Under the pieces are notes generated by a model that ran no database searches, had not been told where the DNA came from, and worked only from the letters and a program-made list of their open reading frames with translations. DNA of 64,000 bases from Paraburkholderia heleia NBRC 101817 (GTDB taxonomy: Bacteria > Pseudomonadota > Gammaproteobacteria > Burkholderiales > Burkholderiaceae), in NCBI RefSeq assembly GCF_000739775.1, contig NZ_BBJH01000018.1, forward strand, positions 1 through 64,000, written 5' to 3'. Positions within the stretch are counted from its first letter, which is position 1, and each line of letters begins with the position of its first letter. The translations under genes and the position numbers were made by a program. Shown here in pieces: positions 7,180 to 15,039 of the stretch.

Positions 7180-8772
7180 ATGCGTAACTTCGAAACGCCG
7201 GGCCGCTCGCTCGTCATGGCTCGCAATGGCATGGCGGCGACTTCGCACCCGAGTGCCACGCTCGCCGCCGTGCAGATTCTCGCCGCCGGCGGCAACGCCA
7301 TGGATGCCGCGATTGCCGCGTGCGCGGTGCAGTGCGTGGTCGAGCCCGGCTCGACCGGCATAGGTGGCGACTGTTTCGCGCTCTATTCGCGCGGCGGCAC
7401 GGACGACGTGATCGCCTACGACGGCTCCGGCTGGGCCCCCGCTGCCGCGAGCGCCGAGCGTCTGCGCGCCATGGGCGTGGAAACCATCGCGCGCCATTCG
7501 CCGCACGCCGTCACGGTGCCGGGCGCCGTGGACGCATGGACCTCGCTCCATCGCGATCACGGCTGCTTGCCGCTGCGCGACGTGCTCGCCCCGGCAATCC
7601 GTTTTGCGGAAGAAGGCTACGCCGTCGCGCCGCGCACCGCGCACGACTGGGCGGCAGAGGTCGAAACGCTCTCGCGGGACGAGGTCGCGCGTACAACGAT
7701 GCTCGTCGAAGGCGCCGCGCCGCGAGCGGGAACGACGCACCGCCAGCCGCGCCTCGCGAACACCCTGCGCGCCATCGCCGAAACGGGCCGCGACGCGTTC
7801 TACCGAGGCGCCATCGCGGCCGATCTCGTCGCGCAACTTCAGGCGCACGGCGGTTTGCACACGCTGGAAGATTTCGCCGAATTTCGCGGCGACTACGTCA
7901 CGCCGATTCGCGCGAAATTCCGCGGCTTCGACGTGATCGAATGCCCGCCGGCGGGGCAGGGCGTCATCGCGCTGCTGTTGCTGCGCCTGCTCGACAAATA
8001 CGACGCCGAAGGCAGCCCGCTCGCCCCCGACCGTCTGCATCGCGAGATCGAGGCGGCGAAGCTCGCCTACGCGGTACGCGACGCCGTGTTAAGCGACCCG
8101 CGGCATGGCAGCGTCGATGTCGATCGCCTGCTTTCGGACGCCTATGTGGACAAGCTGCGCAGCCGCATCGACCTCGAAAGCGTCCTCGACCCAGCCGCCG
8201 CGCTCACCGAGGTCGAGCACCGCGACACCGTTTATATCACCGTGGTCGATCGCGACCGCAACTGCGTGAGCTTCATCAATTCGTTGTTCTATCCATTCGG
8301 CAGCGGGCTGATGGGCAAGGAATCCGGCGTGATGCTGCACAACCGCGGCATGGGCTTCTCGGTCGAGCCCGGCCATCCCAACGCGATTGCGCCGCACAAG
8401 CGTCCGCTGCACACCATCATTCCCGGGATGGTCGCGCGCGACGGCCGCGTGCAGATGAGCTTCGGCGTGATGGGCGGCCACTATCAGGCCATGGGCCACG
8501 CGCACTTCCTCTCGAAGGTGCTGCATTACGGCCTCGACATGCAGGCGGCGATGGATCTGCCGCGCGTTTTTCCGCGCCCTGGCACGGGAACCGTGGAAGT
8601 CGAATCGACCTTGCCCGCCAACGCGCGCGCGGCGCTCGCGGATCGCGGCTTCAAACTCGTGCCTGCCGCCGGGCCGATCGGCGGTTCGCAAGCGATCCGC
8701 ATCGACTGGGAGCGCGGCGTGTTGACCGGCGCGTCCGATCATCGCAAGGACGGCTGCGCGCTCGGGTATTGA
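7180..8772 (+). CDS. Gamma-glutamyltransferase-family Ntn-hydrolase, apparently cytoplasmic
   Basis: A 530-residue protein of the GGT family, autoprocessed Ntn hydrolases whose new N-terminal threonine is the nucleophile. The processing threonine appears to be T350 in EHRDTVYITVVD. The N-terminal half has the family's GGNAMDAAIAACAVQCVVEP and GIGGDCFALY. There is no signal peptide (start MRNFETPGRSLVMARNG), unlike classical periplasmic GGT. The region that in E. coli GGT contains the Ser-Ser/GSPGG loop reads SFGVMGGHYQAMGHAH here. With the importer in front, it probably hydrolyses an imported gamma-glutamyl or amide compound. Oxamate amidohydrolase (HpxW) is a related alternative. RBS: AGAGGAG before ATG. 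Confidence 0.85.
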   Translation: MRNFETPGRSLVMARNGMAATSHPSATLAAVQILAAGGNAMDAAIAACAVQCVVEPGSTGIGGDCFALYSRGGTDDVIAYDGSGWAPAAASAERLRAMGVETIARHSPHAVTVPGAVDAWTSLHRDHGCLPLRDVLAPAIRFAEEGYAVAPRTAHDWAAEVETLSRDEVARTTMLVEGAAPRAGTTHRQPRLANTLRAIAETGRDAFYRGAIAADLVAQLQAHGGLHTLEDFAEFRGDYVTPIRAKFRGFDVIECPPAGQGVIALLLLRLLDKYDAEGSPLAPDRLHREIEAAKLAYAVRDAVLSDPRHGSVDVDRLLSDAYVDKLRSRIDLESVLDPAAALTEVEHRDTVYITVVDRDRNCVSFINSLFYPFGSGLMGKESGVMLHNRGMGFSVEPGHPNAIAPHKRPLHTIIPGMVARDGRVQMSFGVMGGHYQAMGHAHFLSKVLHYGLDMQAAMDLPRVFPRPGTGTVEVESTLPANARAALADRGFKLVPAAGPIGGSQAIRIDWERGVLTGASDHRKDGCALGY

Positions 8773-8792
8773 GGCAGCACGCGCTCGAAAGG

Positions 8793-8818
8793 AAAGGGGC
8801 GCGGACGCCCCTTTTTTT
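8793..8818 (+). terminator. Rho-independent terminator of the importer/hydrolase operon
   Basis: The stem AAAGGGGCG / CGCCCCTTT with loop CGGA is followed by a T-run, 20 bases after the hydrolase stop. It also lies at the 3' end of the convergent SRPBCC gene. Confidence 0.85.
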
Positions 8819-9263
8819 ACTGTTTGATTTCGGCTTCGACCAGCTTCGCGAGCAATGCCAGCGACTCCTGCCAGCCCAGATAACACGCCTCGAGCGGAAT
8901 GATCTCCGGTATGCCTTCCTGCACGACGGTCATTTCCGCGCCGAAGAACACCGCGCGCAGTTCCACCGTCGTTTGCATGGTACCGGGCAGGTGCTCGTCC
9001 TCGAACACACCGGTGTAGCGCAAACGCTCGTTCGGCACGAGTTCGAGATACTCGCCGCCAAACGAATGACCGTGACCGGCCGTGAAATTCTTGAACGACA
9101 TCCGGTAACGGCCGCCGACTTTCGCGTCGAGTTCGTGAACCGTGCAGGTGAAGCCGTTGGGCGGCAGCCATTTCACGACGGCGCTGGCGTCCAGAAAGGC
9201 GCGGTAGATGCGCTCGGGCGGCGCGCGCAGCACACGATGCAGGCGGACGGTGTTCGATGCCAT
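8817..9263 (-). CDS. SRPBCC-family protein (AHSA1-like START domain)
   Basis: A 148-residue single-domain protein. Features of the activator-of-Hsp90-homolog-1-like/polyketide-cyclase fold include RVLRAPPERIYRAFLDA near the N-terminus, VKWLPP, GGRYRMSF and a C-terminal long helix ending in LLAKLVEAEIKQ. Such proteins bind hydrophobic small ligands; the function is usually unknown. ATG 9263 has a CTGGAG ribosome-binding site and fits the family start. An in-frame extension upstream carries no domain. Confidence 0.85.
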   Translation of the reverse strand: MASNTVRLHRVLRAPPERIYRAFLDASAVVKWLPPNGFTCTVHELDAKVGGRYRMSFKNFTAGHGHSFGGEYLELVPNERLRYTGVFEDEHLPGTMQTTVELRAVFFGAEMTVVQEGIPEIIPLEACYLGWQESLALLAKLVEAEIKQ

Positions 9264-9412
9264 GTCTGAGCTCCAGGAGTGGTGGATCGCCCTGCAATAG
9301 TAGGCCACCCGCCCGGGACCCATCGCCTAAACTTCCCAATACCGAACGTCCGGCCGCATACCCATCGGCTGGATAGCCCGCAGCCGCTGACCCGCGGCAC
9401 CCGGAGGTCACG

Positions 9413-9706
9413 ATGAGCGCTCAACCGCTTGCGATGCATCAGGTCGACTACGAAGGCTTCGAAATTCACGTCAGCGCCACGCCGGCCGACGAAGGCGCGA
9501 ACCGCTACACCTACACGGCCTACGTTTGCCATCCCGGCGCGAATCCCGCGAAGCCGGGCCACACGGTCGCTTATCACGCGGACGGCGACGAAACCTGGCG
9601 CAGCGAGCAGGACGCCACCGATGAGGCGGTCCACGTCGGCCGCAGCATCATCGACGGCACGCACCCCGATCTTTCCGTGCTCTCGCTCGTCACCCACGGC
9701 TTCTAG
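9413..9706 (+). CDS. Conserved hypothetical protein (97 aa)
   Basis: A 97-residue soluble acidic protein without signal peptide or membrane segment. Recurrent aromatic and charged motifs (VDYEGFEIHVSA, YTYTAYVCHPGA, VAYHADGDETWRSE) suggest a small beta-rich fold. A GGAGG ribosome-binding site lies just before ATG 9413, which supports real translation. I do not recognise the family. It is transcribed divergently from the SRPBCC gene. Confidence 0.65.
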   Translation: MSAQPLAMHQVDYEGFEIHVSATPADEGANRYTYTAYVCHPGANPAKPGHTVAYHADGDETWRSEQDATDEAVHVGRSIIDGTHPDLSVLSLVTHGF

Positions 9707-9711
9707 GCCCC

Positions 9712-9935
9712 GCGGGCGCGCCGCCTTGGCGCGCGGCCCGCGCTAAAAAAGCGGGCCCCATGAGTTGGGAGAGGGAAGGAGGAAAAAGGCCCGGACCGCA
9801 GTCCGGGCAAAGCCACCGGATTTCCGGCGGCGGAGGTATTCGTGGGCGTGCCATTTCTGCGCCGCGCGCGTTGCGCACGCGGCGCAGAAATGGACGGCGG
9901 GCCCGCTCTCTCTCAATCAGGAGAGCGGGCCCGCC
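9712..9935. repeat. Array of five closely spaced hairpins
   Basis: Between two convergent genes lie successive inverted repeats. One is GC-rich near 9712-9741. Next is GGCCCGC/GCGGGCC at 9735-9757 with an A-rich loop. GCCCGGAC/GTCCGGGC follows at 9789-9808. A perfect 16-bp pair begins CCATTTCTGC at 9851-9866 and is completed at 9878-9893. A perfect 15-bp pair is at 9896-9910 and 9921-9935. The first two resemble terminators. The last two are only 2 bases apart and lack T-runs. Open frames across them are weak and are not called. Confidence 0.8.
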
Positions 9936-9979
9936 TGGCGTGGCTCGCGTCGTGCACTGGCACTACGCGTGAGCCGCGA

Positions 9980-10288
9980 TTACTGGCCGAAGTAGGTCGG
10001 CTTGATGTTCGGTGCGCGGGTGCCGGACTGGACGCTGCCATTCGTCGATGCGCCGTAAGCCGTGGCTTGCGCTGCGCCGTTCTGCTGGGCGACGCGCGCC
10101 TGCGCAGCCTGCAGGTCTTCCGGATAGTACGGGCTCGAAAGGCCCGGACGGTAGCCGGCCTTTTCCAGCTGGACCAGTTCGGCGCGAACTTGAGCGCGCG
10201 TCACGGGCGCCTGCTCGGCTTGTGCGAACGAGAGAGCCGGCGCGGCGAGGACGGTAGCGGCGAGTGCAGCAGCAATCAGATTCTTCAT
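9980..10288 (-). CDS. DUF4148 domain-containing secreted protein
   Basis: A 102-residue protein with a signal peptide (MKNLIAAALAATVLAAPALSFA, cut near residue 22). The mature part contains the DUF4148 signature VTRAQVRAELVQLEKAGYRP. These small periplasmic proteins are abundant in Burkholderiaceae; their function is unknown. A strong GGAGG ribosome-binding site precedes ATG 10288. It is divergent from the bufferin operon. Confidence 0.9.
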   Translation of the reverse strand: MKNLIAAALAATVLAAPALSFAQAEQAPVTRAQVRAELVQLEKAGYRPGLSSPYYPEDLQAAQARVAQQNGAAQATAYGASTNGSVQSGTRAPNIKPTYFGQ

Positions 10289-10562
10289 GGTAACAACCTC
10301 CGAAAATTATGTTGTCGATCCGTAACAATCGTGTTGTTCGGACCGTTGACGACACTTTATTGCAGTGCACTTCAAAGAAAAATGCCGCAATTCAGCAAAC
10401 ATCGTTACTGAAATTGCGATAATTCCGTTGGTCTTCGACGCTGGCAACGGGTTGGGCGCGGCCCGATGAGGCAAAATACGGCGCTTAAGACCGCGCGCTG
10501 CGACGGCTCCGTAGCCCGATCGCATACTGCGAAACCCATTTCGACGTTCAAGGAGAAACGTG

Positions 10563-10817
10563 ATGAAGAACTCTCTCGGCCGCCAGTCGCTGATCGCCGC
10601 TGCACTGGCGGGCCTGGCGACGGCCGGCGCGGGCGCGGCCCAGGCGGCGGACACCGTGAATTGCTACGGCGTCGCCAAGGCCGGCCAGAACGATTGTTCG
10701 AGCAAGACCGGCGTACACGACTGCGCGGGTCAGGCCAAGGTCGATCACGACAAGGGCGACTTCAAGACCATGCCGAAGGGCACGTGCGAGAAGCTTGGCG
10801 GCACGCCGGAAAAATGA
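10563..10817 (+). CDS. bufA: Bufferin-type modified-peptide precursor (DUF2282)
   Basis: An 84-residue precursor with an Ala-rich Sec-type signal peptide (residues 1-29, ending AQAAD). The core holds four cysteines (C34, C45, C54, C75) in the DUF2282 pattern NCYGVAKAG, NDC, HDCAGQ, GTCEKLGG. Bufferins are ribosomally made peptides whose cysteines are modified by a DUF692/MNIO enzyme so they can bind copper in the periplasm. The next gene is that enzyme and overlaps by three bases. The in-frame GTG one codon upstream (10560) is an alternative start. AAGGAG spacing favours ATG 10563. Confidence 0.9.
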   Translation: MKNSLGRQSLIAAALAGLATAGAGAAQAADTVNCYGVAKAGQNDCSSKTGVHDCAGQAKVDHDKGDFKTMPKGTCEKLGGTPEK

Positions 10818-11692
10818 GCCTCACGGCTGAGGCGGTGTGCCAGGCGAGCGCGCCGGGCGCACTCAGTGGCGTGGGCATCGGGCTGCGTCACGCGCACTAC
10901 GAGGCCTTCATGGCGGGGCCGCCCGCGATCGACTGGATCGAAGTCCACAGCGAAAACTACTTTGGCGCTGGCGGTTACGACCTGCACGTGCTTGAAACCG
11001 TGCGCCGCGATTTGCCGGTGAGCCTGCATGGCGTGGGGCTCGGGCCAGGCTCGGCCGCGCCGCTCGATACGGCGCATCTCGCGAGGCTCGCGCGGCTGGT
11101 GGAGCGCATCAACCCTGCAGTCGTTTCCGAGCATCTGTGCTGGGGCGCGAGCGCGCAAGGCGCGTTGCACGATCTGCTGCCGATGCCGCTCACGCAAGCC
11201 TCGCTCGATCACCTGAGCGCACGCGTCTCGCAGATGCAGGACGCGCTGCGCCGTACCGTGCTGATCGAAAATGTTTCGACCTACGTACGATTTCGCGGCG
11301 ACACCTACAGCGAGGCCGAATTCCTCGCGGCGCTCGCGCAGCGCACGGGCTGCGGCGTGCTTCTCGACGTGAACAATCTGTACGTGAATCAATGCAACCA
11401 CGGCGAGGATGCACTCGCGGCCATGGCCGCGCTGCCGCCGCAGATCGTCGGCGAGATCCATCTGGCGGGGCATCGCGCAACGCCCGCCGCCGTGATCGAC
11501 GATCACGGCTCGCGCGTCGCGCCGGCGGTCTGGTCGCTCTACGAGGCCGCGCTCGATCGTTTTGGCGCGACGCCCACGCTCATCGAGTGGGACACGGCGG
11601 TGCCGGCGCTCGAGGTGCTGCTCGACGAGGCGCGCCTTGCTCGCGAACGCCTGGCGAAGTCCGCACGTGACGTAACGGAGCTGCGCTCATGA
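10814..11692 (+). CDS. bufB: MNIO-family bufferin-modifying enzyme (DUF692)
   Basis: A 292-residue TIM-barrel protein of the multinuclear non-heme iron oxidative enzyme family. Metal-ligand motifs are visible in order: EVHSENYF, SEHLCW, LIENVSTYVRF, LLDVNNLYVN, EIHLAGH, IDDHG and EWDTAV. The enzyme is expected to oxidatively convert bufferin cysteines in the cytoplasm before export. Its ATG overlaps the precursor stop, and its end overlaps the next gene (ATGA), so the three genes are translationally coupled. Confidence 0.93.
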   Translation: MSLTAEAVCQASAPGALSGVGIGLRHAHYEAFMAGPPAIDWIEVHSENYFGAGGYDLHVLETVRRDLPVSLHGVGLGPGSAAPLDTAHLARLARLVERINPAVVSEHLCWGASAQGALHDLLPMPLTQASLDHLSARVSQMQDALRRTVLIENVSTYVRFRGDTYSEAEFLAALAQRTGCGVLLDVNNLYVNQCNHGEDALAAMAALPPQIVGEIHLAGHRATPAAVIDDHGSRVAPAVWSLYEAALDRFGATPTLIEWDTAVPALEVLLDEARLARERLAKSARDVTELRS

Positions 11693-12468
11693 CGGTGCGC
11701 AACACGCTGGAAGCGGCACAGGAAGCCTTTGCCGCCGCACTGGACGATCCCGCCGTCGATGCGGCGCTCACCGGCGATCTGCTTCCCGCCGATGCCGCGC
11801 TGCTGCACGAGCGCATGGGCCTGTACCGCGGCAACGCTCGCGCGGCGCGGCGGCTTGCGCTCGCGAACGCGTATCCGGTGCTCGCGGCCCTGAGCGGCGA
11901 GACCTGGTTCGATGCACTCGCGCTTGCCTACGCGCGCGCCCATCCTTCGCGCGATGCGGATCTGAACCGCTTCGGCGCCCAGCTTCCCGAGTTCGTCGAG
12001 CGTTACGAGACCGACGCACGTTATGCGTATTTCGGCGATGTTGCGCGACTCGAATGGGCGCTGCACGCAGCCGGTTACGCAGCGAACGCCACGCCACTCG
12101 ACGCGCAACAATGGCAGGCGCTCGGCGCGGCGCGTCTTGCGCAATCGCGTCTCGCCATGCATCCCGCCTGCGTTGCGCTCGCTTTGCGTTTCGATGCCGT
12201 TGCCATCTGGCGCGCGCATCAGCCGGGCGGCGTCTGGCCTGAGCGCGTGGATGTGCCGTCGTGGGCGCTCGTGGTCCGGCCGCAATGGCGGCCCACGCTG
12301 CTCCTGCACACGCAAGCTGCACACGCGGCCTTTGTCGCGCTGCGTGACGGCGCCACGCTCGACGATGCGCTTGCACAAGCCTTCGACATCGACCCGGCTT
12401 TCGACTTTGGCGGCCAGTGGCGAGCGTGGATCGAGGCACGCGCCATCGTTGGCGTGCGCGACGACTGA
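11689..12468 (+). CDS. bufC: Bufferin biosynthesis partner protein (DUF2063)
   Basis: A 259-residue protein. The N-terminal DUF2063 domain (about residues 5-100) carries LEAAQEAFAAALDDP and LYRGNARAARRLALANAYPVL. A divergent C-terminal part follows. Partners of this family bind the precursor and present it to the DUF692 enzyme. The start overlaps the bufB stop by four bases. It closes a complete bufA-bufB-bufC operon; no DoxX-type bufD follows. Confidence 0.88.
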   Translation: MTVRNTLEAAQEAFAAALDDPAVDAALTGDLLPADAALLHERMGLYRGNARAARRLALANAYPVLAALSGETWFDALALAYARAHPSRDADLNRFGAQLPEFVERYETDARYAYFGDVARLEWALHAAGYAANATPLDAQQWQALGAARLAQSRLAMHPACVALALRFDAVAIWRAHQPGGVWPERVDVPSWALVVRPQWRPTLLLHTQAAHAAFVALRDGATLDDALAQAFDIDPAFDFGGQWRAWIEARAIVGVRDD

Positions 12469-12500
12469 TCCTGAAGGCCGCTCCGGCCGAGCACGATCTA

Positions 12501-12543
12501 ATATTACCCGGATGATATTGCGCGCCGCAATTTACCCGGGTAA
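12501..12543. promoter_or_regulatory. Two palindromic operator-like sites upstream of the DUF2239 gene
   Basis: Site 1 (12501-12518) is an imperfect palindrome of the type ATAT.A.CCGG.T.ATAT. Site 2 contains the perfect palindrome TTACCCGGGTAA (12532-12543), extended by an AATATT-like flank. The two share the TTACCCGG half-site, with centres 28 bp apart. They lie 38-80 bases before the DUF2239 start, so binding of a dimeric repressor or activator is likely. The regulator is not known and no candidate is adjacent. Confidence 0.55.
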
Positions 12544-12580
12544 TATTCGCCCATCACTGGATATCGGGAAGGAGGAAACC

Positions 12581-13204
12581 ATGGTGGTGGCGAACGGCTG
12601 TACGGCATTTGCGGGCACACGCCTGATCGCGCGCGGCGCGCCGCTTCAGGTGGCGCTGGCGGTCAAGGCGGAACTCGAGCGCGCAGGGAACGAAAACGGT
12701 GCGACGGTGCTGGTCTTCGACGACCATGACGCGCGCCCGGTCGAATTCGATCTGCGCGGCACGGCAAAGGACATTGAGGCGCGCATCGTCGCGCAGGCAA
12801 GTCGCGCGGCAAGCGCAGCCGCGCCGAACGTTATCGACGATCCCGTCACGGACGATGCACCGCGCGCCCGCGGCCGCCCGAAGCTCGGCGTGGTGGCGCG
12901 CGAGGTGACGCTGTTGCCGCGCCACTGGGACTGGCTTGGCGCGCAGCCTGGCGGGGCCTCGGTCGTGCTGCGCCGGCTCGTGGATGCCGCGCGCCACGCG
13001 GGCGAGGCGCGCGAACGCATGCGTGCGGCTCAGGAAGCCGCGCACCGCTTCATGACTGCCCTGGCCGGCAATCTGCCGGATTACGAGGAGGCGCTGCGCG
13101 CGCTTTACGCGGGCGAGCGCAGCCGCTTCGAAGCGGCGAATGCGCCCTGGCCGGAAGATGTGCGCGATTACGCGCGGGAACTGGCGGAATCCGCATTCGC
13201 CTGA
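12581..13204 (+). CDS. DUF2239 family protein
   Basis: A 207-residue cytoplasmic protein matching the DUF2239 family. The N-terminal part (FAGTRLIARGAPLQVALAVK, FDDHDARPVEFDLRG) is followed by a variable linker. The conserved C-terminal half has RGRPKLGVVAREVTLLPRHW, WLGAQPGGASVVLRRLVD and a helical end with a YEEALRALYAGE motif. The strong AAGGAGG site before ATG 12581 sets the start. The GRPKLGVV/ARHW signature is diagnostic; the function is unknown. It is probably controlled by the palindromes upstream. Confidence 0.88.
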   Translation: MVVANGCTAFAGTRLIARGAPLQVALAVKAELERAGNENGATVLVFDDHDARPVEFDLRGTAKDIEARIVAQASRAASAAAPNVIDDPVTDDAPRARGRPKLGVVAREVTLLPRHWDWLGAQPGGASVVLRRLVDAARHAGEARERMRAAQEAAHRFMTALAGNLPDYEEALRALYAGERSRFEAANAPWPEDVRDYARELAESAFA

Positions 13205-13232
13205 AGACGTGAAGGGCGCAAATTGCGTGGGC

Positions 13233-13266
13233 AAAAAAAACCGCTCCAGCGGGGAGCCGGAGCGGG
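13233..13266 (-). terminator. Hairpin with adjacent A-tract in the DUF2239-permease gap
   Basis: The stem CCGCTCC / GGAGCGG with an 11-base loop is preceded by eight A residues, so the terminator geometry faces the minus strand. The rest of the gap (13267-13574) holds no gene that I can support. It must contain the permease promoter. Confidence 0.45.
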
Positions 13267-13574
13267 AAAGTCGGAGAGCGACAACTTACAAGCTCTGCAT
13301 AAACTCTCGTAAGAGTCACGCAGCGACGGCAGTCTAGATCCGGCATCCCGTCCTCAATATAGGAGCAGTCTTAAACTCTATTCGGCACTGACTCAATCAC
13401 GCCTATCGAAGGCCGCCGCGGTTGTTTCGGACGCCCTACATCCGGCTTGCCAGGCCGATTGCGGCTCCGTACACTCCCGCCTGACCTGCATCAAGGGCGG
13501 CCGTTGCATCGATGCGTGCGCGCCAACAATCAAAACCACAACCCAATCGCCAATCACGCCGACAAGAGGAACCC

Positions 13575-14879
13575 ATGTCCGACTCCTATTTCCCCCGCTG
13601 GCGCGCGCAGACGGGTAACGCCCGCGGCGTCGTGGCCCCCGACGAGCGCCTGCCCTGGCCGCAGATGTTCGCCATGGGCGTGCAGCACGTTGTCGCCATG
13701 TTCGGCTCGACCGTGCTCGCGCCGCTGCTCATGGGCTTCGACCCGAACCTGTGCATTTTCATGTCGGGTGTCGGCACGCTGCTGTTCTTCGTCGTGGTGG
13801 GCGGGCGCGTGCCGAGCTATCTCGGTTCGAGCTTCGCGTTCATCGGTCTCGTGATTGCCGTGACGGGCTATGGCGGGCAGGGACCGAATCCCAACATTCC
13901 CGTCGCGCTCGGCGGCATCGTCGCGTGCGGCGTCGCTTATACGCTGATCGGCCTGCTCGTCTCGGCCGTCGGCACGAAGTGGATCGAAACGCTCATGCCG
14001 CCCGTGGTGACCGGCGCGATCGTCTGCGTGATCGGGCTGAATCTTGCGCCCATCGCGGTGAAGGGCGTGAGCGGCTCGATCTTCGACTCCTGGATGGCGA
14101 TCGTCACCGTGCTCTGCGTGGGCGGCGTGGCCGTGTTTACGCGCGGCATGCTGCAGCGCTTGCTGATTCTCGTCGGCCTGTTGATCGCCTATGTGATCTA
14201 CGCGGTCGTCACGAACGGCATGGGCCTTGGCAAACCGATCGACTTTTCCATCGTCGCGAACGCCGCCTGGTTCGGCATGCCGAAGTTCACCGCGCCGGTG
14301 TTCGACCCGCACGCCATGACGCTGCTCGTGCCGATCGCCGTGATTCTGGTGGCGGAGAACCTCGGCCACATCAAGGCGGTTTCCGCGATGACGGGCTACA
14401 ACCTCGACCGCTACGTGGGCCGGGCGTTCATCGGCGACGGCCTCGCCACGGTCGTCTCGGGCTTCGCAGGCGGCACGGGCGTGACGACCTACGCGGAAAA
14501 CATCGGCGTGATGGCCGTGACGAAAATCTACTCGACGCTCGTGTTCGTGATCGCCGCGCTCATCGCGCTCGTGCTCGGTTTCTCGCCGAAGTTCGGCGCC
14601 GTCATTCAGACGATTCCGGGCCCGGTGCTGGGCGGCGTCTCGATCGTCGTGTTCGGTCTCATCGCCGTGACGGGCGCGCGCATCTGGGTCGTCAACAAGG
14701 TGGACTTCTCGGACAACCGCAATCTGATCGTCGCTGCGGTCACGCTCGTGCTCGGCGCGGGCGACTTCTCGCTCAAGCTCGGCGGCTTCGGGCTGGGCGG
14801 CATCGGCACCGCCACGTTCGGCGCGATCATCCTCTACGCGCTGCTGCGCCGGAAACCGGCGCAGGAAGCGGCAGTTTAA
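13575..14879 (+). CDS. rutG: NCS2 uracil/pyrimidine permease, RutG-like
   Basis: A 434-residue inner-membrane proton symporter of the nucleobase-ascorbate (NCS2) family with about 12-14 membrane segments. Blocks close to E. coli RutG include GVVAPDERLPW, GVQHVVAMFGSTVL, GGRVPSYLGSSFAF, PIAVILVAENLGHIKAV, TGVTTYAENIGVMAVTKIYS and ARIWVVNKVD. The conserved Glu in AENLGH and in YAENIGV is present. No other rut or pyrimidine-catabolism gene lies nearby, so it probably serves uracil salvage. ATG 13575 has an AGAGGA site and matches the RutG N-terminus. Confidence 0.85.
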   Translation: MSDSYFPRWRAQTGNARGVVAPDERLPWPQMFAMGVQHVVAMFGSTVLAPLLMGFDPNLCIFMSGVGTLLFFVVVGGRVPSYLGSSFAFIGLVIAVTGYGGQGPNPNIPVALGGIVACGVAYTLIGLLVSAVGTKWIETLMPPVVTGAIVCVIGLNLAPIAVKGVSGSIFDSWMAIVTVLCVGGVAVFTRGMLQRLLILVGLLIAYVIYAVVTNGMGLGKPIDFSIVANAAWFGMPKFTAPVFDPHAMTLLVPIAVILVAENLGHIKAVSAMTGYNLDRYVGRAFIGDGLATVVSGFAGGTGVTTYAENIGVMAVTKIYSTLVFVIAALIALVLGFSPKFGAVIQTIPGPVLGGVSIVVFGLIAVTGARIWVVNKVDFSDNRNLIVAAVTLVLGAGDFSLKLGGFGLGGIGTATFGAIILYALLRRKPAQEAAV

Positions 14880-14887
14880 GCCTTGGC

Positions 14888-14970
14888 GCCTCGCCGCCTC
14901 GCCGCTTTACCGCCTCACCGCCTCACCGCCTTACCGCCTTACCGCCTTACTGCCTTACCGCCTTACCGCG
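14888..14970. repeat. Octanucleotide tandem repeat downstream of the permease
   Basis: About ten tandem copies of an 8-base unit (ACCGCCTT/ACCGCCTC with single changes such as ACTGCCTT) lie just after the permease stop. The copies drift from a CTCGCCGC form at the left to ACCGCCTT at the right, as expected of slippage. It lies between convergent genes and does not encode a called protein. Confidence 0.85.
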
Positions 14971-15039
14971 ACATGCGGCGCCGGTCCTCGGCGCCGCGCT
15001 TCCTCTCTCACGTTTTTCCGCTCTGCGCGAGGCGCGCGC

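Noticed and set aside
9765..9995. Small open frames over the hairpin array
   Set aside because: They cross perfect inverted repeats and have Arg/Pro-rich products without motifs; the two strands cannot be told apart by coding signal.
14888..14970. Possible CRISPR-like array
   Set aside because: The repeat unit is 8 bases with no spacers and no cas gene nearby; it is a simple tandem repeat.
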